The translations under genes were made by a program, and so were the position numbers. This document shows positions 24,166 to 32,854 of a stretch of DNA of 39,664 nucleotides, in pieces. Under the pieces are notes generated by a model. That model saw nothing but the letters and a program-made list of their open reading frames with translations, ran no database searches and was not told where the DNA came from. Source of the stretch: CAJXTB01 sp047626195 (lineage in GTDB: Bacteria; Myxococcota_A; UBA796; GCA-2862545); assembly GCA_047626195.1 (NCBI GenBank), contig JBLHSN010000012.1, positions 1 through 39,664 on the forward strand. Reading direction: 5' to 3'. Each line of letters starts with the position of its first letter. Within the stretch, counting starts at the first letter, position 1.

Positions 24166-24231
24166 GCCGCTCGGTTTTAGATAGGTTTGAGCACAGGGTG
24201 ACGGAAGCCTAAGGCCGCAGCGGGACCCGTA

Positions 24232-24241
24232 CGCTATAGCG
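24232..24241 (+). promoter_or_regulatory. Palindrome overlapping a possible -10 box at cdaA
   Basis: CGCTATAGCG is a perfect 10-base palindrome that contains TATAGC five bases before the cdaA ATG. If TATAGC is the -10 element, transcription would begin at or beside the start codon, giving a leaderless mRNA; no ribosome site precedes this ATG, which agrees. No good -35 is present, so this remains a suggestion. Confidence 0.3.
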
Positions 24242-24245
24242 GCGC

Positions 24246-25046
24246 ATGCCCTCATGGTTGGCCGACAGCGCTTTCGCGACCGCGACTTGGGTCGACGTCT
24301 TCGACATCACCATCTTGGCTTGGCTCGTGTACCGAGGCTTGCTGCTGATTCGTGGCACTCGTGCGTTGTTGTCTTTGGTCGGTCTGCTGATCGCCACGTT
24401 GGTGTACGGCATCAGTGGGTATGTCGGCCTCAATGCGCTGCACTGGCTGTTGGACAACCTGTTTGTCTATGCCTTTCTTGGCTTACTCATCTTGTTCCAG
24501 GAAGACATTCGGCGGGCCCTCGCTCGCGCGGGTGGCGTGTTCACGCGCTCCAGCATGCCGAGTGAAGCCGCTCGGATGGAGTCGGTCATCACGGCCGTCT
24601 TTGCCCTCGCTGAACGCAAGATTGGTGCCATTGTTGTGATGGAACGTAGCGGCTCTCTAGAGCCGTACGTGGAGGGCAGTCAACGACTCGATGCACGCAT
24701 CTCCAGCGAACTTATCCAGTCGGTCTTCCACCCTACAAGCCCCATTCACGATGGCGCCATCGTCATTCGGAAGGACCGTATTGTCGCCGCCGGTGTGTTC
24801 TTGCCCTTGTCGCTGTCGAAAGACTTGTCCAAGGCGTTTGGTACCCGCCACCGCGCGGCAATTGGCCTGTCAGATGCGACAGACGCTTTGGTCCTAGTCG
24901 TCAGTGAAGAGCGAGGCACTGTCACGGTCGTTCAGGACGGCAAGCTGACTGCGATTGTGGACAGCAATGACCTTCGCCAAGCCATCTCGGTGGGCCTCGA
25001 CGCCCCCGAGCGGCCCAATGACTCTGTAGACGAGACGGCATCATGA
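24246..25046 (+). CDS. cdaA: Diadenylate cyclase (c-di-AMP synthase)
   Basis: A 266-residue CdaA/DacA-type enzyme that condenses two ATP into cyclic di-AMP at the inner membrane. Three N-terminal hydrophobic segments (about 18-35, 40-60 and 66-84) are followed by the DAC domain. Its catalytic DGA motif is at 169-171 (IHDGAIVI) and the ATP-binding RHR motif at 201-203 (GTRHRAAIG), both intact, with the following SEERG motif. It overlaps the cdaR start by ATGA and is followed by glmM: the canonical cdaA-cdaR-glmM order, in which CdaR and GlmM modulate the cyclase in Gram-positive bacteria. The ATG lacks a visible ribosome site. Confidence 0.95.
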   Translation: MPSWLADSAFATATWVDVFDITILAWLVYRGLLLIRGTRALLSLVGLLIATLVYGISGYVGLNALHWLLDNLFVYAFLGLLILFQEDIRRALARAGGVFTRSSMPSEAARMESVITAVFALAERKIGAIVVMERSGSLEPYVEGSQRLDARISSELIQSVFHPTSPIHDGAIVIRKDRIVAAGVFLPLSLSKDLSKAFGTRHRAAIGLSDATDALVLVVSEERGTVTVVQDGKLTAIVDSNDLRQAISVGLDAPERPNDSVDETAS

Positions 25047-25996
25047 GCATTGGCCGCCTATTTCGCGTGATGTTCTCCAACCCACACTATAAGTTTGTGT
25101 CCGTGTTGGTAGCCGTGTTGCTGTGGTTGTACGTTCAGGGCCAGCAGTCCGTCGACGGCAGCATCCGCGCCGACATCGTCTGGCAGTTGCCTGCCGGTCT
25201 TGTGGCTACAGAGCCGCTTCCGGTGAAGGTGACCATGTCGGTGACCGGCTCGCGCGCTGCACTGAGGCGTGTCGAACGGTCGTCGGCGTCGGTGCGGATT
25301 GACTTGTCGGAACTGGAGACCGGAGCCCACTTGGTGGACACGTCGGCGTACCGGGTTGAAGGCCTACAAACGCTCACGTTGAACAGCTTGTCGCCGTCCA
25401 CGGTGTCGTTCTCACTCGATGAACTGACGTCGCGTAAAGTAGTGGTCGACCCTGTTCTTGTTGGCACCCCACGCGAAGGCTACCGCGTGTCTTCAGCTCT
25501 GCCCGACCCGCTCGTGGTCACCGTGCGCGGTGCGCAGTCCGCCATTCAAGACCGTATCGAAGTACCGACACGTCCTATCGATGTCAGCGGCCTCGATGCG
25601 GATGCTGCATTGCTCGCAGCTCTAGACCTGCCAACTGGCGTTGAGCGCGTCGGTGACCAGGTCTTAGAGGTGAGGGTCACCGTAGAGGCCGAATCTGATT
25701 CACGCCGCTACAGTGATGTACCGGTCGTCGTCTGGCCGCTCGGCGCTGCATCCGAGTGGCGACCCGACCCCGAGTTTGTCACTGTCCAGCTTGAAGGCGC
25801 GTCGTCAGCCCTGCGCAGCGTTCGTGGCGAAGATATACTGGTCTTCGCCCACCTTCCCGAGACGCTGAGCCGCCGGCGCTACACCGTGATCTTTGGTCCA
25901 ACAGATGGCCAACGATTGCGTGTGCTGCATGGTGGCGGCGCGCAGGTCCGCGTCGTCGATGTCTCTCCTCAAGCCATACGGGTCGTTCGACAATGA
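25043..25996 (+). CDS. cdaR: YbbR-domain protein, CdaA regulator
   Basis: A 317-residue protein with one N-terminal membrane segment (FVSVLVAVLLWLYVQGQQ, about 18-35) and an extracytoplasmic part made of about three YbbR-type repeats rich in beta strands. Repeat-like ends are seen at SLSPSTVSFSLDE, at VLEVRVTVEAE and at VVDVSPQAIRVV. The repeats are typical of CdaR, which binds CdaA in the membrane. B. subtilis CdaR has four repeats, so this form looks slightly shorter. It is coupled by four-base overlaps to cdaA and to glmM. Confidence 0.88.
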   Translation: MSIGRLFRVMFSNPHYKFVSVLVAVLLWLYVQGQQSVDGSIRADIVWQLPAGLVATEPLPVKVTMSVTGSRAALRRVERSSASVRIDLSELETGAHLVDTSAYRVEGLQTLTLNSLSPSTVSFSLDELTSRKVVVDPVLVGTPREGYRVSSALPDPLVVTVRGAQSAIQDRIEVPTRPIDVSGLDADAALLAALDLPTGVERVGDQVLEVRVTVEAESDSRRYSDVPVVVWPLGAASEWRPDPEFVTVQLEGASSALRSVRGEDILVFAHLPETLSRRRYTVIFGPTDGQRLRVLHGGGAQVRVVDVSPQAIRVVRQ

Positions 25997-27267
25997 AGTT
26001 TGGAACAGATGGTGTGCGTGGTCCTGCGGGCGTGTGGCCGATTGATGCAGCCGGCGCCGAGCGGATTGGTGCTGTAGCCACCCGCCTGGGCGGTCCGGGG
26101 GCTCGTGTCGTCGTCGCCAGAGATACAAGACCGTCGGGACCAGGGCTTGCGGCCGCGGTCTGCGCCGCGGTCCAAGCGAGTGGGGGGCATGCCCTCGACG
26201 CCGGCGTTTTACCGACTCCTGCCGTCTCATTGGCGGTCCAACGTGGCCTCGCTGACGTTGGCGTCATGATTACAGCATCCCACAATGATGCGCCTGACAA
26301 CGGCTTCAAGCTGTTCACTGTTGGCGGGCGCAAGCTCACCGCAGACGAGACTACGCAGGTCGAAAGCTGGCTGGCGCACCCCATCCTGCCGGCGGATGGC
26401 GGTTCGATTTCACCCGCCCCACAAGTACGTGAACAGTATGTCTCCGCACTGCATGACGTCCTAGACGTGGATTTGAGCGGCAAGACCATCGCCGTCGACA
26501 TGGCCAATGGCGCGGCCTTGGCACTGGCAGGGGACCTCGCCTCTTTGTGCGGAGCGACTGTTGTGCAGGTGGCTGCTGGAGACGGTGACATAAATGCTGG
26601 CTGTGGCGCTGTGCACCCTGAGCGCTTGGCAGAGACCGTTCGTCTACAGGAGCTTGATGGGGGATTTGCCGTAGACGGTGACTCAGACCGCTGCCTACTC
26701 GTCACAGAAGAGGGCGTTGTGGTTCCCGGAGATGCCTTGATCCTGCGCTTGGCTCAAGCCCGAAAGGTGTCGGGACTCGCCGTGACGGTCATGAGCAATG
26801 CCGCACTGGAGTCGCAGCTTCCCGGTGTTCAGGTGGTGCGCACACCTGTAGGTGACAAGCATCTGCAGGTTGCCATGGCGAAGCAGGGCCTGCCCTTGGG
26901 TGGAGAAGAGTCGGGGCACGTATTGTTCGACGATTGGCCTGGCGGAGACGGTCTACTGACCGGCTTTCGTGCGCTAGCAGCGTGTTTTGATGGGGCCGAG
27001 ACCGTGTCGCAGGCCATGGCGTCGTATGTGGCCTTTCCCCGTGATCTAAGCAAGTTCAGCGTGGCCAATAAACCGCCGCTGGAACAGGTCGCAGGACTGG
27101 ATGACAAGCTCGCACAGTGGGAATCGGAGCTCAACGGCGGGCGGGTCTTCATTCGCTACAGCGGTACCGAATCTGTTGTGCGAATTCTTGTAGAGGGCCC
27201 GGAAGACGACGTTGTACAGCGCATCGCTCACGCCTCGCGCGAGTGGCTGGGCCAGGCGCTTGCATGA
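25993..27267 (+). CDS. glmM: Phosphoglucosamine mutase
   Basis: A 424-residue alpha-D-phosphohexomutase that converts glucosamine-6-phosphate to glucosamine-1-phosphate for peptidoglycan and lipopolysaccharide precursors. The N-terminus KFGTDGVRGPAG, catalytic phosphoserine loop ITASHNDAPDNGFK (Ser96), metal-binding DGDSDR (228-233), sugar-binding GGEESGH and the phosphate-binding RYSGTES loop are all visible. The loop reads ASHND rather than the common ASHNP. It is slightly shorter than the usual 445 residues. It follows cdaR with an ATGA overlap and is coupled to nnrDE likewise. In c-di-AMP-producing Firmicutes GlmM inhibits CdaA directly; whether that holds here is unknown. Confidence 0.92.
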   Translation: MKFGTDGVRGPAGVWPIDAAGAERIGAVATRLGGPGARVVVARDTRPSGPGLAAAVCAAVQASGGHALDAGVLPTPAVSLAVQRGLADVGVMITASHNDAPDNGFKLFTVGGRKLTADETTQVESWLAHPILPADGGSISPAPQVREQYVSALHDVLDVDLSGKTIAVDMANGAALALAGDLASLCGATVVQVAAGDGDINAGCGAVHPERLAETVRLQELDGGFAVDGDSDRCLLVTEEGVVVPGDALILRLAQARKVSGLAVTVMSNAALESQLPGVQVVRTPVGDKHLQVAMAKQGLPLGGEESGHVLFDDWPGGDGLLTGFRALAACFDGAETVSQAMASYVAFPRDLSKFSVANKPPLEQVAGLDDKLAQWESELNGGRVFIRYSGTESVVRILVEGPEDDVVQRIAHASREWLGQALA

Positions 27268-28718
27268 TTCCAGTCGCTACGGCTGAACAGACCCGCGCAC
27301 TCGATCGGTACGCCATCGACACCCTCGGACTGTCGGGTGCTGTGCTGATGGAGGTGGCGTCTCTACGGATTGCCGAAGCGGTCCGATGCAGAGTGCCTTC
27401 GGCGGGGAGGGTTGCGGTCATCACCGGACCCGGGAACAATGGCGGAGACGGCTGGGGGGCGGCGCGATGGCTGCACAGCTGGGGCGTGAAGGTGTGGGTG
27501 TGGTCGGTCAGAGATCCGTCTGGTGGAGATGCTGTTGGTCAGCGAAATGCCGCACTGGCTGCTGGAGTGCGCGAGGCGACGGACCTAGATGCAGACCTCA
27601 TCGTAGACGCGTTGTTCGGCACAGGATTGACGCGGGCTGTGAGACATCCATTCGCAGACGTCATCCGCGCTGTCAACGACTCGAATACGCCCGTGTTGTC
27701 GGTCGACGTGCCGTCTGGACTTCTGGCGGACACGGGGCAGACACTTGGGTGTGCTGTGGAGCCCGCGTGGACGTTGTCGCTGGCGACGGCCAAGCCGGCG
27801 CTGTTCGCCAATCATGGTGTGGTCGGCGAGTGGACCGTTGCGGATCTGGGGCTTCGCGGCCTTCCCGTGGACCGTTTGGGCGATGTGGTGGAAGCGCACG
27901 ACGTCGCACGAGCCTGGCCTACACGGTCGTCGTCGGCACACAAGAACCGCAGTGGGCACCTGTTGGTGGTTGCCGGATGCCAGTCGATGGCTGGCGCTGC
28001 GGTCCTGACCTGCCGGGCCGCACTACGCTCCGGTGTGGGCCTAGTGACGCTGTTGACACCGTCCTCATCGGTGATTCGGTTGGGAACTCTACCGCCTGAG
28101 GTAATGGTGCAGACCTGCGGTGAACACACTCTCGGAGACGTCCGCACGGTCGACCTCACTCGCTACAGCGCCATCGTGGCGGGACCCGGATTGGGCGCCT
28201 TGGATGAGTCAGCGATGCACGGGCTTCGCGCTCTGTGGACGTCCAGTGAACGACCCGTGCTCTTCGATGCCGATGCCTTAATTTGTGCATCGGGCTCGGG
28301 ACCTGCCGACCGGGTCATTACACCGCATCCAGGCGAGGCATCGCGGTTGCTTGGCGCGTCCGTCGCGGACGTTCAATCGGACCGTTTCGACAGTGTCCAG
28401 CGATTGGCTGTTGACCGTACCGCTGTGCTAAAGGGGCCGTATACCTTGGTCTCCACACCGCACGAGGGTGTGCGCGTCAACCCAACGGGCAACGCCATTC
28501 TGGGCACAGCTGGAAGCGGAGATGTGCTTACTGGCGTGGTCGGCGCGTTGCTCGCTCGCGGGTTGTCTGGGCATGATGCCGCGAGCTCTGGCGCGTTTGT
28601 GCACGGCCTCGCTGCTGACCTTCTACGCGCTTCCCGCACCCAAGGGTGGACGGCAGGCGATGTGGCAGCAGCACTACCGAAAGCCGTCGCGTCTCTACAG
28701 AGCCAGGCCTGCGGATAA
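27264..28718 (+). CDS. nnrDE: Bifunctional NAD(P)HX epimerase / ADP-dependent NAD(P)HX dehydratase
   Basis: A 484-residue fusion that repairs hydrated NADH and NADPH. The N-terminal YjeF-type epimerase domain (about 1-205) has GPGNNGGDGWGAARWL (55-70), DALFGTGL and VDVPSGLLADTG. The C-terminal ribokinase-like dehydratase domain (about 215-484) has HKNRSGHLLVVAG, VAGPGLG, ITPHPGEASRLLG and the signature GTAGSGDVLTG around residue 414, with the catalytic Asp. The start at 27264 overlaps the glmM stop; a longer frame exists inside glmM but is not needed. Its 3' end overlaps the convergent barrel-like gene by 24 bases. Confidence 0.92.
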   Translation: MIPVATAEQTRALDRYAIDTLGLSGAVLMEVASLRIAEAVRCRVPSAGRVAVITGPGNNGGDGWGAARWLHSWGVKVWVWSVRDPSGGDAVGQRNAALAAGVREATDLDADLIVDALFGTGLTRAVRHPFADVIRAVNDSNTPVLSVDVPSGLLADTGQTLGCAVEPAWTLSLATAKPALFANHGVVGEWTVADLGLRGLPVDRLGDVVEAHDVARAWPTRSSSAHKNRSGHLLVVAGCQSMAGAAVLTCRAALRSGVGLVTLLTPSSSVIRLGTLPPEVMVQTCGEHTLGDVRTVDLTRYSAIVAGPGLGALDESAMHGLRALWTSSERPVLFDADALICASGSGPADRVITPHPGEASRLLGASVADVQSDRFDSVQRLAVDRTAVLKGPYTLVSTPHEGVRVNPTGNAILGTAGSGDVLTGVVGALLARGLSGHDAASSGAFVHGLAADLLRASRTQGWTAGDVAAALPKAVASLQSQACG

Positions 28719-29474
28719 GAAAAGGGTGGCCTCGCGAATCCCGACAGCACGGTCAGCCGGAGTGGCGCCGGCCCAGGTTGCGAGGGGCAATAAGATACCG
28801 CCACGCACGCGCAGACCGGTAACGATATCCGCGCGTCCGGCCACGCTCATCTCGATGGGTGTGGTGTCCCAGTACTGCATGTCCAGTGAGCCGGTCACGC
28901 CGAAGCGGTTGCCAAGGTCGCGGTCTAGAACGGCACTGGCTCCCGCCCGAACCCATCGGTCCTGAAAGGGAGCAAAAGCAACGCTCTCGTGAACACCAAG
29001 CGAGCCCTGCAGCAACAGCGTGGTGCCGTTGGTACCGAATCGCCCTTGCCACAACAGGTCGAGACCCGTGCCAGGCCACAGCTCTTCAGGGGAGTTTTGC
29101 CAAGCGTAGGCGCGCTCGCCAGCAGGCAGGTGCACCTTGAGGCCCATGCTGTGATTCATGCCAAAATATGGCAGGTCGTACCAGGCCGACAGCCCGATAT
29201 TTCCAAGATCGACGTCTTGGCCCAGGCCGGTTGGGTAGCTGGCGACGGGTACGGTGGCGGCAATGTGAACCTGGTCGAACGTGACGCGGGCTCGAGTCGT
29301 CCACACGTTTACGCCACGGTCGGAGCCTACCATTCCAGCATATTGCTGCTCAATCCCGGAACCCCCGACGGCTTCAACGCGGGGAGCTTGAACGGCATTG
29401 CCACCAGCAAGTTCGCCTGCGGATGCGCTGGCGGTGCACAGAAGGGCTGCGAGACCCAGGGTGAGGCGGCTCAT
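28695..29474 (-). CDS. Probable outer-membrane beta-barrel protein
   Basis: A 259-residue protein with signal peptide MSRLTLGLAALLCTASASAG. The mature protein has many amphipathic strands alternating with turns (for example VNVWTTRARVTFDQVHIAATV, LGNIGLSAWYDLPYFG and SMGLKVHLPAG) and ends in a hydrophobic strand LFLSAGLAL, as expected for an outer-membrane barrel, although the last residue is Leu rather than Phe. No specific family is recognised. Its start overlaps the stop of the upstream lipoprotein by ATGA, implying joint expression. The barrel assignment is inferred from the strand pattern only. Confidence 0.6.
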   Translation of the reverse strand: MSRLTLGLAALLCTASASAGELAGGNAVQAPRVEAVGGSGIEQQYAGMVGSDRGVNVWTTRARVTFDQVHIAATVPVASYPTGLGQDVDLGNIGLSAWYDLPYFGMNHSMGLKVHLPAGERAYAWQNSPEELWPGTGLDLLWQGRFGTNGTTLLLQGSLGVHESVAFAPFQDRWVRAGASAVLDRDLGNRFGVTGSLDMQYWDTTPIEMSVAGRADIVTGLRVRGGILLPLATWAGATPADRAVGIREATLFLSAGLAL

Positions 29475-30187
29475 GGGGCACTCCGGTACAGGGCTGCGAC
29501 CAGTTGGTTCGGGGAGTCGGAGCTGATCTCGACGAGGGATGAGTCTGTGTCCGATGTGTACAAACGCGCGAAGCTTGCGTCACCGGCGCCGGTGCAGGCC
29601 ACACCAAGGCCGGGATCACCGTCGCTGCGTCCTTCGAGCTCGGGCTCCCAGACACCAACATCGAGGAGCTCGAACTGGGCATCTTCGATCGCTTCGTCAT
29701 CCAGGTCCAGCGTCAAGCCATTCAGTTCGGAGCGGCTTGGTGTCCGTGACATCACCACGCACAGCAGGCCCTCTTGCCGACCAGCTGCTAGGGCGGTGAG
29801 GCTGTCTGAGGTGTCGAATATAGCCGCATCTTCAATGCCATCGTCCGCTTCGAACTGCGGACCGTGCGGCAGGGAATTGGGGACATCCACTGTCCAGGCG
29901 TAGCGCGCGTTGCGGCGCCACGAATCACTCGGCGTGAAGGTCAGCAACCCACCGGCTGTGGTGACGCTGCCGTCTACAAAACCGTCCGTTGACAGATCGA
30001 CGACGCGGATAGCTTGAGGGGTTGGGTAGTCCTGTGGAAGCGCGAGCAGCGGAGCGCTGACCACGAGCGTGCCGTCGCGGTCGAAGGCGGATTGCCCATC
30101 CGCCGGCGACGCGAACACGGCGCCCGTTGGGGGCTCGCTGGTACAAGCCATCAAGGCGACGAACAACAAAGAAAATTTGGCAGACAT
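29471..30187 (-). CDS. Lipoprotein with Ig-like N-terminal domain
   Basis: A 238-residue protein with lipoprotein signal MSAKFSLLFVALMAC (lipobox LMAC). The start at 30187 is preferred over two upstream in-frame starts, which would place extra residues before the signal. Residues 20-105 read like a bacterial Ig-like (BIg_5) domain: FASPADGQSAFDRDGTLVV, IRVVDLSTDG and LLTFTPSDSWRRNARYAWTV. The C-terminal half is acidic and unrecognised, with Cys in LLCVVMS and GVACTGAG. It is coupled to the barrel-like gene downstream. It is separated from the HEAT-like gene upstream by a 53-base gap that contains a hairpin. Confidence 0.65.
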   Translation of the reverse strand: MSAKFSLLFVALMACTSEPPTGAVFASPADGQSAFDRDGTLVVSAPLLALPQDYPTPQAIRVVDLSTDGFVDGSVTTAGGLLTFTPSDSWRRNARYAWTVDVPNSLPHGPQFEADDGIEDAAIFDTSDSLTALAAGRQEGLLCVVMSRTPSRSELNGLTLDLDDEAIEDAQFELLDVGVWEPELEGRSDGDPGLGVACTGAGDASFARLYTSDTDSSLVEISSDSPNQLVAALYRSAP

Positions 30188-30206
30188 ACACATCCCCGCG
30201 ACAGCG

Positions 30207-30230
30207 GCAGCCCAGCCCACAAGGGGCTGC
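30207..30230 (-). terminator. GC-rich hairpin between two minus-strand genes
   Basis: GCAGCCC and GGGCTGC form perfect 7-base arms around a 10-base loop, 10 bases past the stop of the HEAT-like gene. No T-run follows, so it may be a partial terminator or an mRNA-stability element rather than a strong stop. Confidence 0.35.
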
Positions 30231-30240
30231 GGCGACAGGT

Positions 30241-31473
30241 TCAGGTTTTGGAGGCGAGGCGCTCAAGGATGGCGTTTGCACGCTCCCGGAAGGGCGCATT
30301 CTTCTTGGATTTGTCCAGGTAAGCGCCAGCGGCCAGACAGGCAGCGACGGTATCTTCCTGGTCTTCGGCGACCTTCGCAAGGAAGTAGAACAGCGCGTGC
30401 TGCGGGCGCCCCTTCGCGGTCAGAGCGTCGAGGCCAGACCGTGCTTGGTCGAGGTCGCCTGTTGCCCAAGCCCAGAGTGCTTTCGCGCGTGGGACGGTGG
30501 TGCCTTCAAGGTCTTCTGTGGGATCGGACATCTGCTCGGGTAGCTTCGGCAGAGACTCGGGGTCATCTGTGAGTATGGCCAGTATTTCCGACGGTGAGAC
30601 CTCCCAGTAGGAGCGCCCATTCGACTGAATCACGCGCCGTTTGTCGTCCGGAGAGCCGAGTGGTGGTGCGAAGACCAAGCGAGCGGCGTGTTTGCCCAGC
30701 TTGCCAGGTGCCACCTTCAGGCGCTTGCCGTTGCGCGTTGCTTTGCTGGTGCGTCCCATAGCGAGCCATGTCGCAGCGGCGGTGGAATCGCTCGTGGGCA
30801 GCTCGAACACGTCCAGGTCAATGTCCTGGTACAGGCCAGCCCATCCGTCAATGGTCACCCGCTGGTCCAGTCGCTCGAGAGCCATGTCCACCGCTTCGCT
30901 GTGTTTTGGCGACAGACTGCTGTAGTTCGGGAGCAGGTCCGTCAGCTCCGACCAACCCATCTCGCCGGTGATGTGGATGAGGTCGAGGACGGCATCGGGC
31001 TGAATTTTGGGATGTTTCAGCCACTCGGCAACGCGCTCGGACAGGTCCGTTCGGTCAGCGGCGGAGTGAGACAGAGCCATCCGTCGCAGGGTCGCTGCGG
31101 CCCCAGCTCGCACACCATTGCGCGGGTCGCGAAGAAAACGACCGATTCGGTCGAGGGCTTTACTGTTCTGGACAGCCGACATCAGCATGAGCAGGCCAGC
31201 AGAAAGATCGGGATTCGCAGCGCTCACCCACGCGAGGATCTGATGCTCACGTTGGCGATCGATCCCACCAGTTAGCCGCTCGCGGTGCACAATGTCTGCC
31301 GCAGCAGCCGCTGCATATAGACGTACAGCCGCGCTTTTACTCCTAGTGGCTTTACCGACCAGCAGCTCCATGTCCGACCATGTGCCACCACGAGCGAGGT
31401 CTCGCGCGCCTGCAGCTTGGTCCTTCACTTGCTTACTGGCCAGCGCCTCGTAAGGATCCGAGGTCTCGGGCAT
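30241..31473 (-). CDS. HEAT/TPR-like helical repeat protein
   Basis: A 410-residue, almost entirely helical protein without signal peptide. The start at 31473 (MPETSDPYEALASK) has GGAGG four bases upstream; a longer frame reaching 31587 would overlap the divergent gene's leader. Residues 1-225 consist of HEAT-like helical pairs (for example VRLYAAAAAADIV, LDRIGRFLRDPRNGVRAGAA and LLDLI-type segments). A basic middle part (KRLKVAPGKLGKHAARLVF) is followed by a short mixed domain and a C-terminal TPR/Sel1-like region (DLDQARSGLDALTAKGRPQH). It is likely a cytoplasmic protein-interaction scaffold; no specific family is recognised. Confidence 0.65.
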   Translation of the reverse strand: MPETSDPYEALASKQVKDQAAGARDLARGGTWSDMELLVGKATRSKSAAVRLYAAAAAADIVHRERLTGGIDRQREHQILAWVSAANPDLSAGLLMLMSAVQNSKALDRIGRFLRDPRNGVRAGAAATLRRMALSHSAADRTDLSERVAEWLKHPKIQPDAVLDLIHITGEMGWSELTDLLPNYSSLSPKHSEAVDMALERLDQRVTIDGWAGLYQDIDLDVFELPTSDSTAAATWLAMGRTSKATRNGKRLKVAPGKLGKHAARLVFAPPLGSPDDKRRVIQSNGRSYWEVSPSEILAILTDDPESLPKLPEQMSDPTEDLEGTTVPRAKALWAWATGDLDQARSGLDALTAKGRPQHALFYFLAKVAEDQEDTVAACLAAGAYLDKSKKNAPFRERANAILERLASKT

Positions 31474-31534
31474 CGCACCTCCACGCCGGCACGGTAACGT
31501 AGGAGGAGGCCGATTGACTCGGCAGGGAGATGAG

Positions 31535-32854
31535 ATGACACGTGGGATTTTGGTTGGGTTGTGCTTGATGAGCGGCTGCGGGAGCAATAAAATTGCCCAA
31601 GAGTTTGAGGTGGCGCGGACCCGAGCTGTCGCGGATCCCGGCCCTGCGGCTGACGGGTGGGCCGCTGATGGCGCACTTCACATGTCCCCGGCGCTCGTCG
31701 ATGATCTGATGAAAGTGGGCATCGAGACCTACGGGGCAATGTCCGGAAGCAAGGACGTACGAGGTCCCCTCGGCGTGCGCGGGAATGTCGAGTACGAAAT
31801 GGCGATTCGCCGGTTGGATGTGTCCGGGACAAACCGCTGCGAACGGTGTGTCGTCGTCACTACTCGGGTCGGCGGAGACGTGAACTACCAGTTCGGTCCT
31901 GTCCGCGGAACGACCCCTGTGACGGTCGATGTGGAGGTGGATGTCCGCTTTGACGTGACGCCAGGCTCCGATTCGAGCTTCGAAGTCTTTATGGTCACCC
32001 AGGAAGTTCGCGATGTTCAGGTGAGCGTGCGTAATCTCGGCGGGGGCATTCGTGGTGTTGTCGAACGGGAACTGTCAGCGTTCGGCCAGGAAGCCTTACT
32101 CTCACGCATGCAGCCCATCAGCTTAGGGGCCTTCGGTGGAGCGGACTTCCCGATCCGTGCGCTCACGGTGGACGGGACGGAAGATGGGGGAGCCACCCTG
32201 CAGTTCCTCACACGCTCGCCAACCCCGATGCCTGTTGGCCAGACCATTCCCAAGCTGCGCGATGGCTGGCAGCTCGACGTCTCCCAGAGCTCTCTGCTTG
32301 GGTTCGCCGCGAAGACCTCATTCGAGTTGGGGGAGCTGTCCCATGGCGTGGTTGTCGAGCCAACGGCGCTACGCATCACCACCGGGTCCTTCGAGATGGA
32401 CTTACGCCTGTGGAAGCCCGGCGGTACCGGTTGGTGGCGCGACTACACGGTCAGCGGAGGTGTGGAACTTGAAGGCGCAGAGATGAGCCTATCTGCCCGG
32501 TCGGTAGAAGAAACAGGGCAGAGTCCAGGGGCCGTTCTGGCTGACCCACTGGCGGCTATCGGCGAGACGTTTATCCTCAAAGCGATTCAAGACGGCGTCA
32601 ATCAGTCCCTCCCGCTGGCGCACACTTCGTCAACGAGTGGCTTTGTGGCCGATCTCGGGGTTCGCACCATCGCAGCAGGCGGCGATATTCTGACGGTTCG
32701 CGGGAACCTAAACGTACGCCGCACGCCACCCCCGGCGACCGGTCCGGCTCCGGGAATGACCCGTCCGGCTCCAGGAATGACCCGTCCGGCTCCAGGAATG
32801 ACCCGTCCGGCTCCAGGAATGACCCGTCCGGCTCCAGGAATGACCCGTCCATGA
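31535..32854 (+). CDS. Lipoprotein with repeated PAPGMTR tail
   Basis: A 439-residue protein beginning MTRGILVGLCLMSGCGS, a short lipoprotein signal with lipobox LMSGC; GGGAG lies five bases before this ATG. An upstream in-frame TTG at 31514 is possible but adds acidic residues before the signal. The main body (about 20-400) is beta-rich with one CERC motif (NRCERCVVV) and unrecognised. The last 40 or so residues are a perfect tandem repeat of PAPGMTR, encoded by a 21-base DNA repeat that runs up to the stop codon. The stop TGA overlaps the ATG of queA. The tail is probably disordered. Function unknown. Confidence 0.65.
   Translation: MTRGILVGLCLMSGCGSNKIAQEFEVARTRAVADPGPAADGWAADGALHMSPALVDDLMKVGIETYGAMSGSKDVRGPLGVRGNVEYEMAIRRLDVSGTNRCERCVVVTTRVGGDVNYQFGPVRGTTPVTVDVEVDVRFDVTPGSDSSFEVFMVTQEVRDVQVSVRNLGGGIRGVVERELSAFGQEALLSRMQPISLGAFGGADFPIRALTVDGTEDGGATLQFLTRSPTPMPVGQTIPKLRDGWQLDVSQSSLLGFAAKTSFELGELSHGVVVEPTALRITTGSFEMDLRLWKPGGTGWWRDYTVSGGVELEGAEMSLSARSVEETGQSPGAVLADPLAAIGETFILKAIQDGVNQSLPLAHTSSTSGFVADLGVRTIAAGGDILTVRGNLNVRRTPPPATGPAPGMTRPAPGMTRPAPGMTRPAPGMTRPAPGMTRP
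32743..32850 (+). repeat. 21-base coding tandem repeat
   Basis: Five complete 21-base units start at 32743, 32764, 32785, 32806 and 32827, plus three bases of a sixth. Units two to five are identical; the first differs by one base (cgg instead of cag). Each unit encodes one heptapeptide of the lipoprotein tail. The array ends directly at the queA start codon. The near-identity indicates recent expansion or ongoing homogenisation. Confidence 0.95.

Noticed and set aside
24246..28718. c-di-AMP genes considered as part of an anti-phage signalling (CBASS-like) system
   Set aside because: The enzyme is a housekeeping CdaA with CdaR and GlmM; no effector, sensor or defence gene is nearby.
32743..32850. 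Regular repeat array considered as a CRISPR
   Set aside because: The 21-base units are directly adjacent with no spacers, and are translated as the tail of the lipoprotein.
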